A stretch of 56,729 bases of DNA, taken from Desulfonatronum sp. SC1. Its GTDB lineage: Bacteria > Desulfobacterota > Desulfovibrionia > Desulfovibrionales > Desulfonatronaceae. The notes beneath the pieces are model-generated. The model searched no databases and had not been told where the DNA came from. It worked only from the letters and a program-made list of their open reading frames with translations. Location: the NCBI RefSeq assembly GCF_003046795.1, contig NZ_PZKN01000028.1, positions 1-56,729 on the forward strand, written 5' to 3'. The position numbers and the translations under genes were made by a program. This document shows, piece by piece, positions 17,806 to 28,062 of the stretch (positions are counted from its first letter, which is position 1; each line of letters begins with the position of its first letter).

Positions 17806-18793
17806 CGCCGCCTCCCTTGCTCGTGATGATGATCCGGCCTTCGACCTCCAGCCGGCGAACCACCTTGACCACGTTCATCTGGGCCGTCTCCACCTCGGAA
17901 AGCTTGACCGGCCCCATGATTTCCAGATCTTCCTTGATCATGGTGGCCGCACGTTCGGACAGGTTGGAGTAGAATTTTGCCTGCAGTTCCTCGCTGGCCC
18001 CCTTCAGGGCCAGGGTCAGTTCGTCGTTGCTGACCTCCTTGAGCAACTCCCGAATGCCACGGTCGTCCAGGGTTTTGATGTCCTCAAACACGAACATGAG
18101 CTGTCGGATTTCCTCGGCCAACTGGGTGGATTCCTCCTCGATGTCCGCCAGCACTTCCTCTTCCGTGGCCCGCTCCACGGCGTTGAGGATCTCGGCCACC
18201 GACGGCACTCCGCCGACCTTCCGACCTTCCCGCCCTCCCATGGCGATCAATTGTCGATCCAGCACCTTGCCCACGTCCTCCAACATGTCCGCGGGCACGG
18301 CTTCCAGGCGGGCCAAGCGAATCAGCACTTCGGCCCGGGCCCCGGCGGGCATGTTCTGGAGCAGACCGGCGGCCTGCTCCGAATCCAGATGGCCCAGAAT
18401 CAAAGCCAGGGTCTGAGGATGTTCGTTGCGCAGAATCTGGGCCAATAACTTCGGGCTGATGCTTTCCAGGGCCTTGAACGGCCCCGGACCGGCGTCCAGG
18501 TCCAAGGAGTCCAGCACGTACTTGGCCGTTTCGCTGTCCAAGCCCTGGAGCATCTTGCGCACCCGGTCCGGGCTGCCGACCAGCATGTTTTCACCCAGAG
18601 CCAAAAGCTGGTTGAATTCCTCAAGCACCTCCTCGACCATCTCCTTGGGTACCGAGTCCATCTCCACCATGGCTTTACTCACACGGATGATTTCCCGGCG
18701 ATCCAAGTGCTTGAACACGTCCACGGCGTACTTGTCGCCCATGGCCAACAGCAAAATGGCCGTCTTCTGGGTACCGGATATTTTATCTGCCAC
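17792..18793 (-). CDS. fliG: Flagellar motor switch protein FliG
   Basis: 333 residues, the usual length. It begins with SGTQKTAILLLAMG, has the middle-domain EHPQTLALIL motif (the FliM-binding EHPQR equivalent), and the C-terminal torque helix region (MFVFEDIKTLDDRGIRELL) with charged residues facing the stator. It overlaps fliH by 14 bp and follows fliF by one base. Confidence 0.96.
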   Translation of the reverse strand: MADKISGTQKTAILLLAMGDKYAVDVFKHLDRREIIRVSKAMVEMDSVPKEMVEEVLEEFNQLLALGENMLVGSPDRVRKMLQGLDSETAKYVLDSLDLDAGPGPFKALESISPKLLAQILRNEHPQTLALILGHLDSEQAAGLLQNMPAGARAEVLIRLARLEAVPADMLEDVGKVLDRQLIAMGGREGRKVGGVPSVAEILNAVERATEEEVLADIEEESTQLAEEIRQLMFVFEDIKTLDDRGIRELLKEVSNDELTLALKGASEELQAKFYSNLSERAATMIKEDLEIMGPVKLSEVETAQMNVVKVVRRLEVEGRIIITSKGGGDVLL

Positions 18794-18794
18794 T

Positions 18795-20396
18795 TCAGGC
18801 GTTCTCCTCTTTCAGCCAGATCTTCAGAACATGAATGCTCTGTTCCATGTTCTTTCGGAATAACTCCGCGGTGGCCTGTTTCAACTCCTCCAGGCGGCGC
18901 TGGGCCAACATGGCTTCGGACTCCTGTTTGTCCGGGGATTCCAGGGCCATGGCCCCTTCTCCTTCCAGTTCGTCCATCGCTCCTTCGTCCTGTTCGGCCA
19001 CGCGTGGCCTGATCATGGCCATCACCACCGGGCGGACCACCAGAAGCAGGAAGAGCAGGATCAACAGGAAATTCAGAATCGGTTTGCCGAACTGTCGACC
19101 GTAGTCCAGGATAACGTCGGCCAAGCTCGGCGTCGGAATCAGCTCCGGACCGCCAAAGGATATACTGGAAACCTCCACGCTGTCTCCCCGTGCCCCGTCG
19201 AAACCGATGGCATTGCGGACCAACTGTTCGATCCGTTGCAGTTCCTCGGCGCTGCGCGGCACGAAAACATGCCCTTGGTCGTCGCCCCCCGGCTGATACG
19301 TTCCATCGACGATAACCGCCACGCTCAATCGCTGCAACTCGCCCAGAGGCATGATGATCTGCTGTTCTTCGCGATTGATTTCAAAATTGGTCGTGGACTG
19401 GGAACGGGCGCTTTCCTGGTAGGTGCCCTGCCCGGCGAAGCCGTCCCCCTGGAACTGCGGCTCGGGAACTCCGGCTTCCAGGTTGGATTGTCCAGTGCTG
19501 GTTTCGTCGCTTTTTTGTTCGCTGCGGACCACGGCGCTGTCAGGGTCGAACATCTCCCTGACGATGGTCCGCCGACTGAAATCCAATTCCGTGTTCACCT
19601 TGGCGATGACCTGGCCATGGCCGAATAGCGGGATCAACATTTGGCTGATGCGCCGCTCCAGACTTTGCTCCAGTTGCAGCTTGTACTCCAATTGCGTGCT
19701 CGTCATCCCTTCCATGGTGTCCGAGGGCTTGGGCTGATACAGTATTTGCCCGCTTGTATCGGATACCGTGATGTAATCCGGAGTCAACCCTTCCACCGAG
19801 GATGTGACCAAATTGACAATGCTCTGGACCTGGCGGCCATCCAGCCTGGCGCCTTGCCTCATGGCCAGAATCACGGCCGCGGACGGCGGGCTCTGCTCCT
19901 CGATGAACAAACTCCGGTGTGGGATGACCAAGTGAATCCGGGCGCTTTCCACCTCCGGAAATTCAGAAATAGTCCTGGACAGTTCGCCCTGCAGGGCCCG
20001 CTGGTAGTTGATGCGCTGGATGAAGTCGGTCTGACCGAGCTTGACGTCGTCGAACAGCTCAAAACCCAACCCCGGTCCGCGTAGCGCGCCTTCCCCGGCG
20101 ACACGCAGCCGCAGTTCATGAACCCGATCCACCGGGACCAGAATGGTCTGGCCGTTATCCGCCAGCCTGTACGGCTCCTTGCCGGCCTGCAAAATGTTGC
20201 TTACCCGGCTGGCGTCCTCCGGAGTCAGGCGGTCGTACAGCACGGCGTAATCCGGTCGCCCGATCCAGTACATGAGCAGGAAGAAAATCAAAACCATGGT
20301 CGCCGCCAATCCGCCGACCATAATACGTTGAGAAACGCTGGAATCGTTCCAGATCTGAAGGACCTTGGCTTTCAAATTATCCAGAAAAGGAGGCAT
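18795..20396 (-). CDS. fliF: Flagellar MS-ring protein FliF
   Basis: 533 residues. There are two membrane segments, near residues 26-45 and 440-460. Between them are the ring-building domains (DYAVLYDRL, ISEFPEVESARIHLVIP, SIVNLVTSSVEGL). The C-terminal cytoplasmic tail is the FliG-binding region. It forms the inner-membrane base of the flagellum. A 113-bp gap with a degenerate repeat separates it from fliE upstream. Confidence 0.95.
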   Translation of the reverse strand: MPPFLDNLKAKVLQIWNDSSVSQRIMVGGLAATMVLIFFLLMYWIGRPDYAVLYDRLTPEDASRVSNILQAGKEPYRLADNGQTILVPVDRVHELRLRVAGEGALRGPGLGFELFDDVKLGQTDFIQRINYQRALQGELSRTISEFPEVESARIHLVIPHRSLFIEEQSPPSAAVILAMRQGARLDGRQVQSIVNLVTSSVEGLTPDYITVSDTSGQILYQPKPSDTMEGMTSTQLEYKLQLEQSLERRISQMLIPLFGHGQVIAKVNTELDFSRRTIVREMFDPDSAVVRSEQKSDETSTGQSNLEAGVPEPQFQGDGFAGQGTYQESARSQSTTNFEINREEQQIIMPLGELQRLSVAVIVDGTYQPGGDDQGHVFVPRSAEELQRIEQLVRNAIGFDGARGDSVEVSSISFGGPELIPTPSLADVILDYGRQFGKPILNFLLILLFLLLVVRPVVMAMIRPRVAEQDEGAMDELEGEGAMALESPDKQESEAMLAQRRLEELKQATAELFRKNMEQSIHVLKIWLKEENA

Positions 20397-20416
20397 GGCT
20401 GGCTCCGGTTTTTTTC

Positions 20417-20478
20417 GGGTTCAGGGGTTAAGGGGTTCAGGGGTTCAGGGTTCAGAAGTTCAGTGGTTTAAAGGTTCA
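20417..20478. repeat. Degenerate GGTTCAG tandem repeat between fliE and fliF
   Basis: GGTTCAGG-type units recur about seven times in 62 bp with slight changes (GGGTTCAGG, GGTTAAGG, GAAGTTCAG, AAGGTTCAG). The array lies inside an otherwise tight operon. It may be a slippage-prone simple repeat and could alter spacing or mRNA stability between fliE and fliF. Confidence 0.6.
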
Positions 20479-20509
20479 GTGCCTTATACAACCATGAACC
20501 ATTGAACCT

Positions 20510-20815
20510 CTAGAATGGCATCCGCAACACTTCTTTATAAGCTTCCATGATCTTGTTGCGCACGGCGGAGGTCATGCTCATGGACAAGCTGGCTTTCTGC
20601 ATGGAAATCATCAACTCGTGCACGTTCTGATTCTCTCCGGAGGCAAAGGACTGGATCAGTCCGATGGACTCCTGACGCAGGCTGTTTACCTCGACCAGCG
20701 AGCCCTTCAATGTGTCGGTGAAAGACCGAATCTCTTCATGTGGCTTGATGGTCTCGGGCCGCGCCATTTGCGCGGCTTGATTGTAAGCCTTCATGGCGAT
20801 GGGGGAAATTGACAT
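20510..20815 (-). CDS. fliE: Flagellar hook-basal body protein FliE
   Basis: 101 residues. The C-terminal MISMQKASLSMSMTSAVRNKIMEAYKEVLRMP is split here only to note the key parts: a conserved helix with Q-KASL and VRNKIMEAYKE, diagnostic of FliE. It links the MS ring to the proximal rod. It lies 36 bp after flgC. Confidence 0.93.
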   Translation of the reverse strand: MSISPIAMKAYNQAAQMARPETIKPHEEIRSFTDTLKGSLVEVNSLRQESIGLIQSFASGENQNVHELMISMQKASLSMSMTSAVRNKIMEAYKEVLRMPF

Positions 20816-20851
20816 GGCGCTCTCCGTGGATACGTATTAGCGAAATGAAGG

Positions 20852-21289
20852 TTATCGGCCCAGTTCCAGGGCCTTGTTGAACATGGCCTTGGCCGATGAG
20901 ATCGTGGCCGCATTGGCTTCGTAGGTCCGCAAGGCGGTCATCATATTGGCCATCTCCTCGACCACGTTGATATCCGGTAAGCTGACGTAGCCCTGCCCGT
21001 CCGCGTCCGGGTGCCCGGGATCGTAGACCCGTCTCAGGGGTCGCTGGTCCGTGACCACGCCGGAAACCTTCACGCCTTTGACTTCCCGCTCCAGTTCGGA
21101 ACGCATGGCCTTGGTAAAGGGGGAGTCCAGGGGCGTGGCCTGAAAGACGACGCTTTTGCGACGATACGGTCCGCCTTCCGGGGTCCGTGTCGTATTCACG
21201 TTGGCCAGATTCATGGAAATGATATTCAGGTGCGTCCGTTCGGCGCTCAGGCCCGACGCTCCGATCTCCAAGGCGGTCATGAAGTCCAT
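20852..21289 (-). CDS. flgC: Flagellar basal-body rod protein FlgC
   Basis: 145 residues. It begins with the rod-protein helix (ALEIGASGLSAERTHLNIIS, then NLANVNTTRT) and ends with EMANMMTALRTYEANAATI, both hallmarks of FlgC. The start codon overlaps the flgB stop by one base. Confidence 0.95.
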   Translation of the reverse strand: MDFMTALEIGASGLSAERTHLNIISMNLANVNTTRTPEGGPYRRKSVVFQATPLDSPFTKAMRSELEREVKGVKVSGVVTDQRPLRRVYDPGHPDADGQGYVSLPDINVVEEMANMMTALRTYEANAATISSAKAMFNKALELGR

Positions 21290-21699
21290 TATCTGCCTCC
21301 CTCGGTAATGACGGTTTTCAGTCCCTCGAAATTCTTCTGCAGCGTGGTGATAAGGGTGTTGTAGAGCAACGTGTTTTTGGCCATGGTGGTCATTTCCTTG
21401 TCCAGGTCCACGGCGTCCTCGCCCTGCACCACCCGTGGTTTGAGGTCCTTGATGAAGTCCGCGGAAAACTTTCGGGCGTCGAACTCCGCCGGTAAATGGT
21501 CGGGGCTGGTCCGGGTCATCTTGCCCCGGGCGTCCAATCCCAAAGCCCGTTGAAGATCATCCTCGAACTCCAGGCTCCGGGCCTTGTATCCGGGGGTCTT
21601 GATGTTCGCCAGGTTCCCCGCGACGACATTTTGACGTTCCAGACGCATGTCCAGAACCTTTCCCTGAAGATGAATATGAGACCCAAACAGACTTTTCAT
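21289..21699 (-). CDS. flgB: Flagellar basal-body rod protein FlgB
   Basis: 136 residues. VLDMRLERQNVVAGNLANIKTPGYKA near the N-terminus and DLDKEMTTMAKNTLLYN near the C-terminus are typical of FlgB. The RBS AGGAGG precedes the start. First gene of the operon, about 78 bases downstream of the transcription start expected from the sigma-54 promoter at 21788-21804. Confidence 0.95.
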   Translation of the reverse strand: MKSLFGSHIHLQGKVLDMRLERQNVVAGNLANIKTPGYKARSLEFEDDLQRALGLDARGKMTRTSPDHLPAEFDARKFSADFIKDLKPRVVQGEDAVDLDKEMTTMAKNTLLYNTLITTLQKNFEGLKTVITEGGR

Positions 21700-21787
21700 G
21701 ATTCGATTCCTCCTGTCATCTCAGGCTGTTCGCGCAATGCACAGCCTGAAAGCAAACGCCATGGACACGATTGGTTGTCATTGGGAT

Positions 21788-21804
21788 TAGCAACTCCCGT
21801 TCCA
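21788..21804 (-). promoter_or_regulatory. Sigma-54 promoter for the flgB operon
   Basis: On the minus strand the sequence is TGGAACGGGAGTTGCTA. It matches the sigma-54 consensus TGGCACG-N4-TTGCW with one mismatch in the -24 box, and GG and GC are exactly 10 bases apart. It lies at the right distance upstream of flgB and points toward it. Confidence 0.7.
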
Positions 21805-21854
21805 ACAGTGCACAATCCAAATCATGCCGGAGCGGCAAGGATTGCAGCAAATGG

Positions 21855-21871
21855 TTGGCATGAAGGATGCA
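21855..21871 (+). promoter_or_regulatory. Sigma-54 promoter for the TPR gene
   Basis: TTGGCATGAAGGATGCA matches the -24/-12 pattern, with GG and GC 10 bases apart. It is about 75 bp upstream of the TPR-gene start and faces away from the flgB promoter. Both belong to one 246-bp divergent regulatory region. Confidence 0.65.
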
Positions 21872-21945
21872 ACGCCTTTGAAACAAGGACGGACGTCGGA
21901 AGTTGACGTCGACACGGATCAAAACAACTCAGAGGAGAGACCATC

Positions 21946-22509
21946 ATGACCAGCCATCTCGACTACGAAATCAACAAGGAACTCGGGGAATGCTATCTGT
22001 TCATGGGCGAACTGGACAAGGCCGAACAATATTATGAGAAGGCCGCCAACTCCAACGGAACTCATCCGGATCCTTACTTGGGTCTGGCCACTGTAGCGGT
22101 GCAGCGCGGGGACCTGGACAATGCTCTCAGCCTGTACCGTCGGGCCTCGGAAATTGAAGCCAGCGACAAGTCCCTGGCCGGCATGGCCCTGGTGGAAATG
22201 GAAACCGGCGCAACGGACAGCGCCTTTGCGCACTTCTCTCAGGCCCTGGAACACAACCCGGAAAACCTGGTGGCCCTCTACGGCCTCGTTCAGGCCGGCC
22301 ATGGACTGGATCGCCTGGACGCGATCATCGCTCCCCTGGAAAACTTTCTGGAACTCAACCCGGACAAGGCCGAAATCCGGTTCACCCTGGCCGGCATCCT
22401 GGTCAAGCTGGGCCAGGTGGGCCACGCCCGAGAACAATTGGAACGAGCCCTGGAAAGCGACCCCACATATGATCCGGCCAAGGAACTCCTGATGGAACTG
22501 GCCCAGTAG
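21946..22509 (+). CDS. TPR-repeat protein, divergent from the flagellar operon
   Basis: 187 residues, all TPR-like helical hairpins (for example ELDKAEQYYEKA, GDLDNALSLYRRASEI, GQVGHAREQLERALESDP). There is no signal peptide or membrane segment, so it is a cytoplasmic scaffold. The RBS GAGGAGAG precedes ATG. Sharing a divergent sigma-54 region with flgB suggests co-regulation with flagellar assembly. That link is inferred; TPR proteins are too general to assign a partner. Confidence 0.8.
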   Translation: MTSHLDYEINKELGECYLFMGELDKAEQYYEKAANSNGTHPDPYLGLATVAVQRGDLDNALSLYRRASEIEASDKSLAGMALVEMETGATDSAFAHFSQALEHNPENLVALYGLVQAGHGLDRLDAIIAPLENFLELNPDKAEIRFTLAGILVKLGQVGHAREQLERALESDPTYDPAKELLMELAQ

Positions 22510-22550
22510 ACTGCCCCGCATCCCGTGGTTTCTCCTCCGTCTTGACCGCG

Positions 22551-22587
22551 GTCGTCCGGGCCGGGAACGGTTCCCGGTCCGGACGAC
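22551..22587. terminator. Long GC-rich hairpin after the TPR gene
   Basis: GTCGTCCGGGCCGGGAA pairs with TTCCCGGTCCGGACGAC over 17 positions with a single G-T wobble and a tiny loop. No T-run follows, so it may be a non-canonical terminator or an mRNA-stabilising structure rather than a classical intrinsic terminator. Confidence 0.5.
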
Positions 22588-22654
22588 TCGGCCAGAGGTA
22601 TGGAAGACGTCACTGCTCCAAAAGGTCGGGCATAACCTGAAAGCTCCAGAGTCT

Positions 22655-22735
22655 AGGTTCCCGCCCGCGCGGGAATGACTTGAAGCGGCATGCTGTTTCA
22701 AGCTCGTCATGCCCGCGAAGGCGGGCATCCAGGTC
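22655..22735. repeat. REP-like inverted pair
   Basis: Two related imperfect palindromes in opposite orientation: GGTTCCCGCCCGCGCGGGAA at about 22660-22680, and TGCCCGCGAAGGCGGGCATC at about 22708-22730, each flanked by GTCAT/ATGAC. The form is that of the widespread 'GTCATTCCCGCG...' extragenic repeats of proteobacteria. It sits between the TPR gene and purH. Confidence 0.6.
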
Positions 22736-22860
22736 ATGCTTGCCACATTTTTTGAGCAAGTACAGGAAGACCGGCTTGAAGACGTCCACATGCAGGAACC
22801 AAGAGAGCCGTCTTGCCAAGATTTCGGGCTTGTGGCATGTCCGAAAGCAGGGAGGACGGT

Positions 22861-23472
22861 ATGCAATTATTGCCCATCAGACAGGCTCTGCTCAGCGTCA
22901 CGGACAAAACCGGCTTGGTGGAGTTCGCGACGTTTTTGCAGCGGGGCGGGGTCCAGCTCATTTCCACAGGAGGCACGCGCAAGACGCTTCTTGACGCCGG
23001 ACTTCCGGTTCGTGCCGTCAGCGAGGTCACCGGGTTCCCGGAAATCCTCGACGGGCGCGTGAAAACGCTGCACCCGCACATTCACGGACCGTTGCTGGCT
23101 GACAAGGACAATCCCGAACACCTCCGAACCCTGACCCAGCGCAGCCTGTTGCCTCTGGACTTGATCTGCGTCAATCTGTACGATTTTGGACAGGCCTTGG
23201 AACAGAATCTGAACCTGAGGGACTGCGTCGAGCAGATCGACATCGGCGGCCCGACCATGCTCCGCGCGGCGGCGAAAAATTTCCACAGCGTTCTGGTGGT
23301 TCCCAGTCCGGACGACTATCCCAGGGTCATGGCCGAACTGGGTTCCCAGCACTATCACGTTAGCCTGGCTCTGCGCCGCGAAATCTCAGCCAAGGCCTTC
23401 CGTCTGACCTCCGCCTATGACGCGATGATCGCGGGCTATCTGGAAAAAGACTTCGGAGAGGTCGCGACATAG
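22861..23472 (+). CDS. purH: IMP cyclohydrolase (PurH N-terminal domain only)
   Basis: 203 residues from ATG 22861, chosen because GGGAGG lies six bases upstream; an ATG at 22813 lacks a site. It contains only the cyclohydrolase half of PurH: ALLSVTDKTGLVEFA, STGGTRKTL, VTGFPEILDGRVKTLHP and IDIGGPTMLRAAAKN. The AICAR transformylase half is absent, as in other Desulfovibrionales as I recall, so formylation must be done elsewhere. It closes the purine ring to IMP. Its TAG stop overlaps the proposed AUA start of hflX. Confidence 0.92.
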   Translation: MQLLPIRQALLSVTDKTGLVEFATFLQRGGVQLISTGGTRKTLLDAGLPVRAVSEVTGFPEILDGRVKTLHPHIHGPLLADKDNPEHLRTLTQRSLLPLDLICVNLYDFGQALEQNLNLRDCVEQIDIGGPTMLRAAAKNFHSVLVVPSPDDYPRVMAELGSQHYHVSLALRREISAKAFRLTSAYDAMIAGYLEKDFGEVAT

Positions 23473-25118
23473 CCGCCCAGGTTCACGGCAACACCTCCGG
23501 GCTCAAGCCGAGCCAGGTCAAGGCCCTGTCCCGCCTGTACCAAAGGCGCTACCCCGCGCTGGGCGGCTACACCCTGGAACAGGCGCGGGAACTGGCTATG
23601 CTCAGCACGGACCTGGGCCGCCAAGTCGGACTGCTCATCGACCGTCAGGGTCGTCCGAAAATTATCATCGTGGGCGACGCCCACGGCATCCTCATCCCCG
23701 AACTCCCTCCCGGCCGCCACGGCCCGGGCCGACTGCGCGGTCTGCGCCTGCTGCACACCCACCTGAATCAAGACCCCCTGAACGAGGAAGATCTGATGGA
23801 CCTGATCTTTCTCCGCCTGGACTCCATCGCCGCTCTGGGCTTGGACCCCACGGGCCTGCCCAGCGTGCTGTCCTGGGCCCACCTTCTGCCCGGCGAGTCG
23901 GACCAAGGGCCGTACCGCGTTTCAAAGCTCGTCGCCTGGGACCAAGTCCACGTCAATTTTTTGGAACAAACCGAAGCCATCGAAGAGGAACTGAGCAGAA
24001 CCATCGCCGCTCAAAATGCCGCGCCGAACGCCGGACGAATTGGGGACCGGGCTCTGTTGGTCAGCGTGGATACGCTTCCCCGGGCCGAGCAGGAACGCAA
24101 CCTCCAGGAACTGACGGAACTGGCCCGAACGGCCGGGATCACCGTGGTCGGCCTGGTGATCCAGCGAGTAACGCGCCATAATCCCAAGCACATTCTGGGC
24201 AAGGGCAAACTGGCCGAACTGGAGGTCCAGGCGCTGCGGACCAATGCCGGACTGCTGTTGTTCGACCAGGATTTAAGCCCCACCCAGATCCGCAACCTGA
24301 GCCAGCTCAGCGAACGCAAGGTTCTGGACCGGACCCAGTTGATCCTGGACATCTTCGCCCAGCACGCCAAAACCAGGGCCGGGAAGCTGCAAGTGGAGAT
24401 GGCCCAGCTCCGCTACGCCATGCCCCGGCTGGTTCGCCAGGACAGGGCCATGAGCCGCTTGGCCGGGGGGATCGGAGGACGAGGACCGGGGGAAACGAAG
24501 CTGGAGCTGGATCGGCGCAAAATTCGGCAGCGGATCGCCAAAATCAAGCAGGAATTGGACACACTGCGCCGTCAAAGAGAGGCCACGCGGGTCAGGCGGC
24601 AAAAGGTGGGTCTGCCCGTTGTGGCCATGGTCGGCTACACCAACACGGGCAAGTCCAGCCTGCTGAACGTGCTGACGTCCAGCGAGGTGCTGGCTGAAAA
24701 CAAGCTCTTCGCCACGCTGGATCCAACAAGTCGCCGGGTCCGTTTCCCGGAACACCGGGAAGTGATCCTCACGGACACCGTGGGCTTCATCCGCCGCCTG
24801 CCTCCGGAACTCAAGGAAGCCTTCCGGGCCACGTTGGAGGAACTGGACGAAGCGGACCTGTTTCTGCACGTGGCCGACGCGGCCCACCTGGAATTGGAAC
24901 GCCAGGTCAGAGACGTACGTGCCATTTTGACGGACATGGGGCTGCACGAAATTCCGACCCTGCTGGTGCTGAACAAACTCGACCTTCTCGCCGCTGAGGA
25001 TCGGCTTGAACTCGGTCGACTTCTTCCGGAAGGCGTCGGGATCTCCGTCGCGTCCGGCGAGGGGCTGGAGCACTTGGTCCAACGGATCATGGCCGCCCTG
25101 CCGGCGTCGGTCGCGTAG
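23469..25118 (+). CDS. hflX: GTPase HflX, apparent AUA start
   Basis: 549 residues if translation starts at ATA 23469. The first in-frame ATG is 23598. The 40 codons before it encode VHGNTSGLKPSQ and ALSRLYQRRYP, which look like the conserved start of the long HflX branch. No ATG, GTG or TTG occurs in frame between the upstream stop (23418-23420) and 23598. ATA 23469 overlaps the purH TAG (ATAG) and has GGAGAGG seven bases upstream. The GTP-binding domain has GYTNTGKSS near residue 389, DTVGFIRRLP and NKLDLL; the family segment GGIGGRGPGETKLE is upstream of it. HflX splits or rescues ribosomes under stress. Confidence 0.88.
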   Translation: MAAQVHGNTSGLKPSQVKALSRLYQRRYPALGGYTLEQARELAMLSTDLGRQVGLLIDRQGRPKIIIVGDAHGILIPELPPGRHGPGRLRGLRLLHTHLNQDPLNEEDLMDLIFLRLDSIAALGLDPTGLPSVLSWAHLLPGESDQGPYRVSKLVAWDQVHVNFLEQTEAIEEELSRTIAAQNAAPNAGRIGDRALLVSVDTLPRAEQERNLQELTELARTAGITVVGLVIQRVTRHNPKHILGKGKLAELEVQALRTNAGLLLFDQDLSPTQIRNLSQLSERKVLDRTQLILDIFAQHAKTRAGKLQVEMAQLRYAMPRLVRQDRAMSRLAGGIGGRGPGETKLELDRRKIRQRIAKIKQELDTLRRQREATRVRRQKVGLPVVAMVGYTNTGKSSLLNVLTSSEVLAENKLFATLDPTSRRVRFPEHREVILTDTVGFIRRLPPELKEAFRATLEELDEADLFLHVADAAHLELERQVRDVRAILTDMGLHEIPTLLVLNKLDLLAAEDRLELGRLLPEGVGISVASGEGLEHLVQRIMAALPASVA

Positions 25119-25127
25119 CTGAGTGAA

Positions 25128-26147
25128 TTATGCCGATCTCGCCGGCGGACACAACTCGACCCTGTTTCTGCCGTTGTTCTTGGCCTGATACAGGGCCTTG
25201 TCCGCGGCGTCGATCAGGGTAGAAATGCCCGGCCCCAGACCGCATCCGACATGCAGTTCCGAGACCCCGGCACTGACGGTGATCTTGATCCCGGCCGAAA
25301 GAACTTTGCCGTCGACGTCGCGAACCAGAAAATTGTAGTTCTCGATTTTCTTGCGGATGATTTCGGCCATGTCCACAGCATCCTCGCCGGAAACGCCGGG
25401 CAGGATCAGGACGAACTCCTCCCCGCCGAACCGGGCCGGGAACAGTTCCTGGTCGCTGAGTTTGGCTTGGTGCTCCACGAACGACTTGAGCAGACCGGCC
25501 ACCGTGACCAGGGCCTGGTCACCAACAAGATGGCCGTAGTCGTCGTTGAATTTCTTGAAGTGGTCGATGTCCATGAAGATCATGGATAAGGGCTTCCCGG
25601 AAGCCACGGCCGTGGTAATCGCCCGGTTCAGAAACGCGTCCAGGGCCCGACGGTTGTTCAGCTGCGTCAGCTCGTCTGTCAGTCCGATGGAGACTATGGT
25701 CTCCAGATCCTGCTGCAACAGCTCCTCGATCTTCTGAAACCCGCTTTGGATCTCCAGCACCATCTCGTCTAGGGGCTGCTCTCGCTGGATCGTCTCCAGG
25801 GTCATCACGCCCAAGTCCTGAACGTCGCTTTTCCTGTGCATCAGCATATCCTGAAATTGCTTGATCAGGAGCGCGGTATCCTGCAAGGTCTCGGTCAGTT
25901 TTTCCCGCCACTGGTCATTGATGATCCCCTCGTTGTCCCGGAGCAGCTTGCGGAAGGCTTCCTCGGAAAAATCCTTCTTGCGTAGCACCTCCATGACCAA
26001 TTCCTGCGTCCGCTCCCGTTGATCCGGAGTCAGGAATTCGTAGTCCCTGATGCTGCGCATGTACATGATCAAGCCGCGCCATTTGGACTCCCGGGGGACT
26101 CCCAGCTGCTCCATGGTTTCGCAGAGATCTTCGAAACATTCTTTCAT
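25128..26147 (-). CDS. Diguanylate cyclase (GGDEF protein)
   Basis: 339 residues. The N-terminal ~165 residues are helical, without a recognised sensor or membrane segment. The GGDEF domain begins near DELTQLNNRRALD and carries the active-site RFGGEEF; MDIDHFKKFND holds the metal-binding Asp. No RxxD inhibitory site is visible just before GGEEF. It is predicted to make cyclic-di-GMP in the cytoplasm. It ends 9 bp from hflX, tail to tail. Confidence 0.92.
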   Translation of the reverse strand: MKECFEDLCETMEQLGVPRESKWRGLIMYMRSIRDYEFLTPDQRERTQELVMEVLRKKDFSEEAFRKLLRDNEGIINDQWREKLTETLQDTALLIKQFQDMLMHRKSDVQDLGVMTLETIQREQPLDEMVLEIQSGFQKIEELLQQDLETIVSIGLTDELTQLNNRRALDAFLNRAITTAVASGKPLSMIFMDIDHFKKFNDDYGHLVGDQALVTVAGLLKSFVEHQAKLSDQELFPARFGGEEFVLILPGVSGEDAVDMAEIIRKKIENYNFLVRDVDGKVLSAGIKITVSAGVSELHVGCGLGPGISTLIDAADKALYQAKNNGRNRVELCPPARSA

Positions 26148-26289
26148 CCGGCCACCTTCCGTCCATACGATTCCAAGGGTGTTCCCAAAGACCGGCTACC
26201 TAGTTTGCTTGGCTTTACCGATCACATCCGGCAGTGGTCGTATCGCAAAGCAGGCGCATCACGCAAGAAGCACCTGGCGCACCAACGAC

Positions 26290-26316
26290 AAAAGGCCGGA
26301 CAGTGTCCGGCCTTTT
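26290..26316 (-). terminator. Bidirectional-looking terminator after groEL
   Basis: AAAAGGCCGGAC and its exact complement flank a 3-nt loop. The stem ends in TTTT on both strands. It lies 29 bp beyond the groEL stop codon and upstream of the GGDEF gene. Confidence 0.85.
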
Positions 26317-26344
26317 GCGGTGTATCAGCTTGTACGGGCAGGGC

Positions 26345-27991
<1,647 letters not shown>

Positions 27992-28062
27992 GGTTGTTCT
28001 CCTTGCGTCGTAAAAATCGTTGATGTCGTTGATGTTCTCGGTCGATTCGCGATGCGAAAGGC

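Noticed and set aside
20417-20478. CRISPR-like array in the fliE-fliF gap
   Set aside because: Units are 7-9 bp with no spacers; it is a simple degenerate repeat.
22813-22860. Upstream ATG of purH at 22813
   Set aside because: No RBS. ATG 22861 has GGGAGG and gives the conserved family start.
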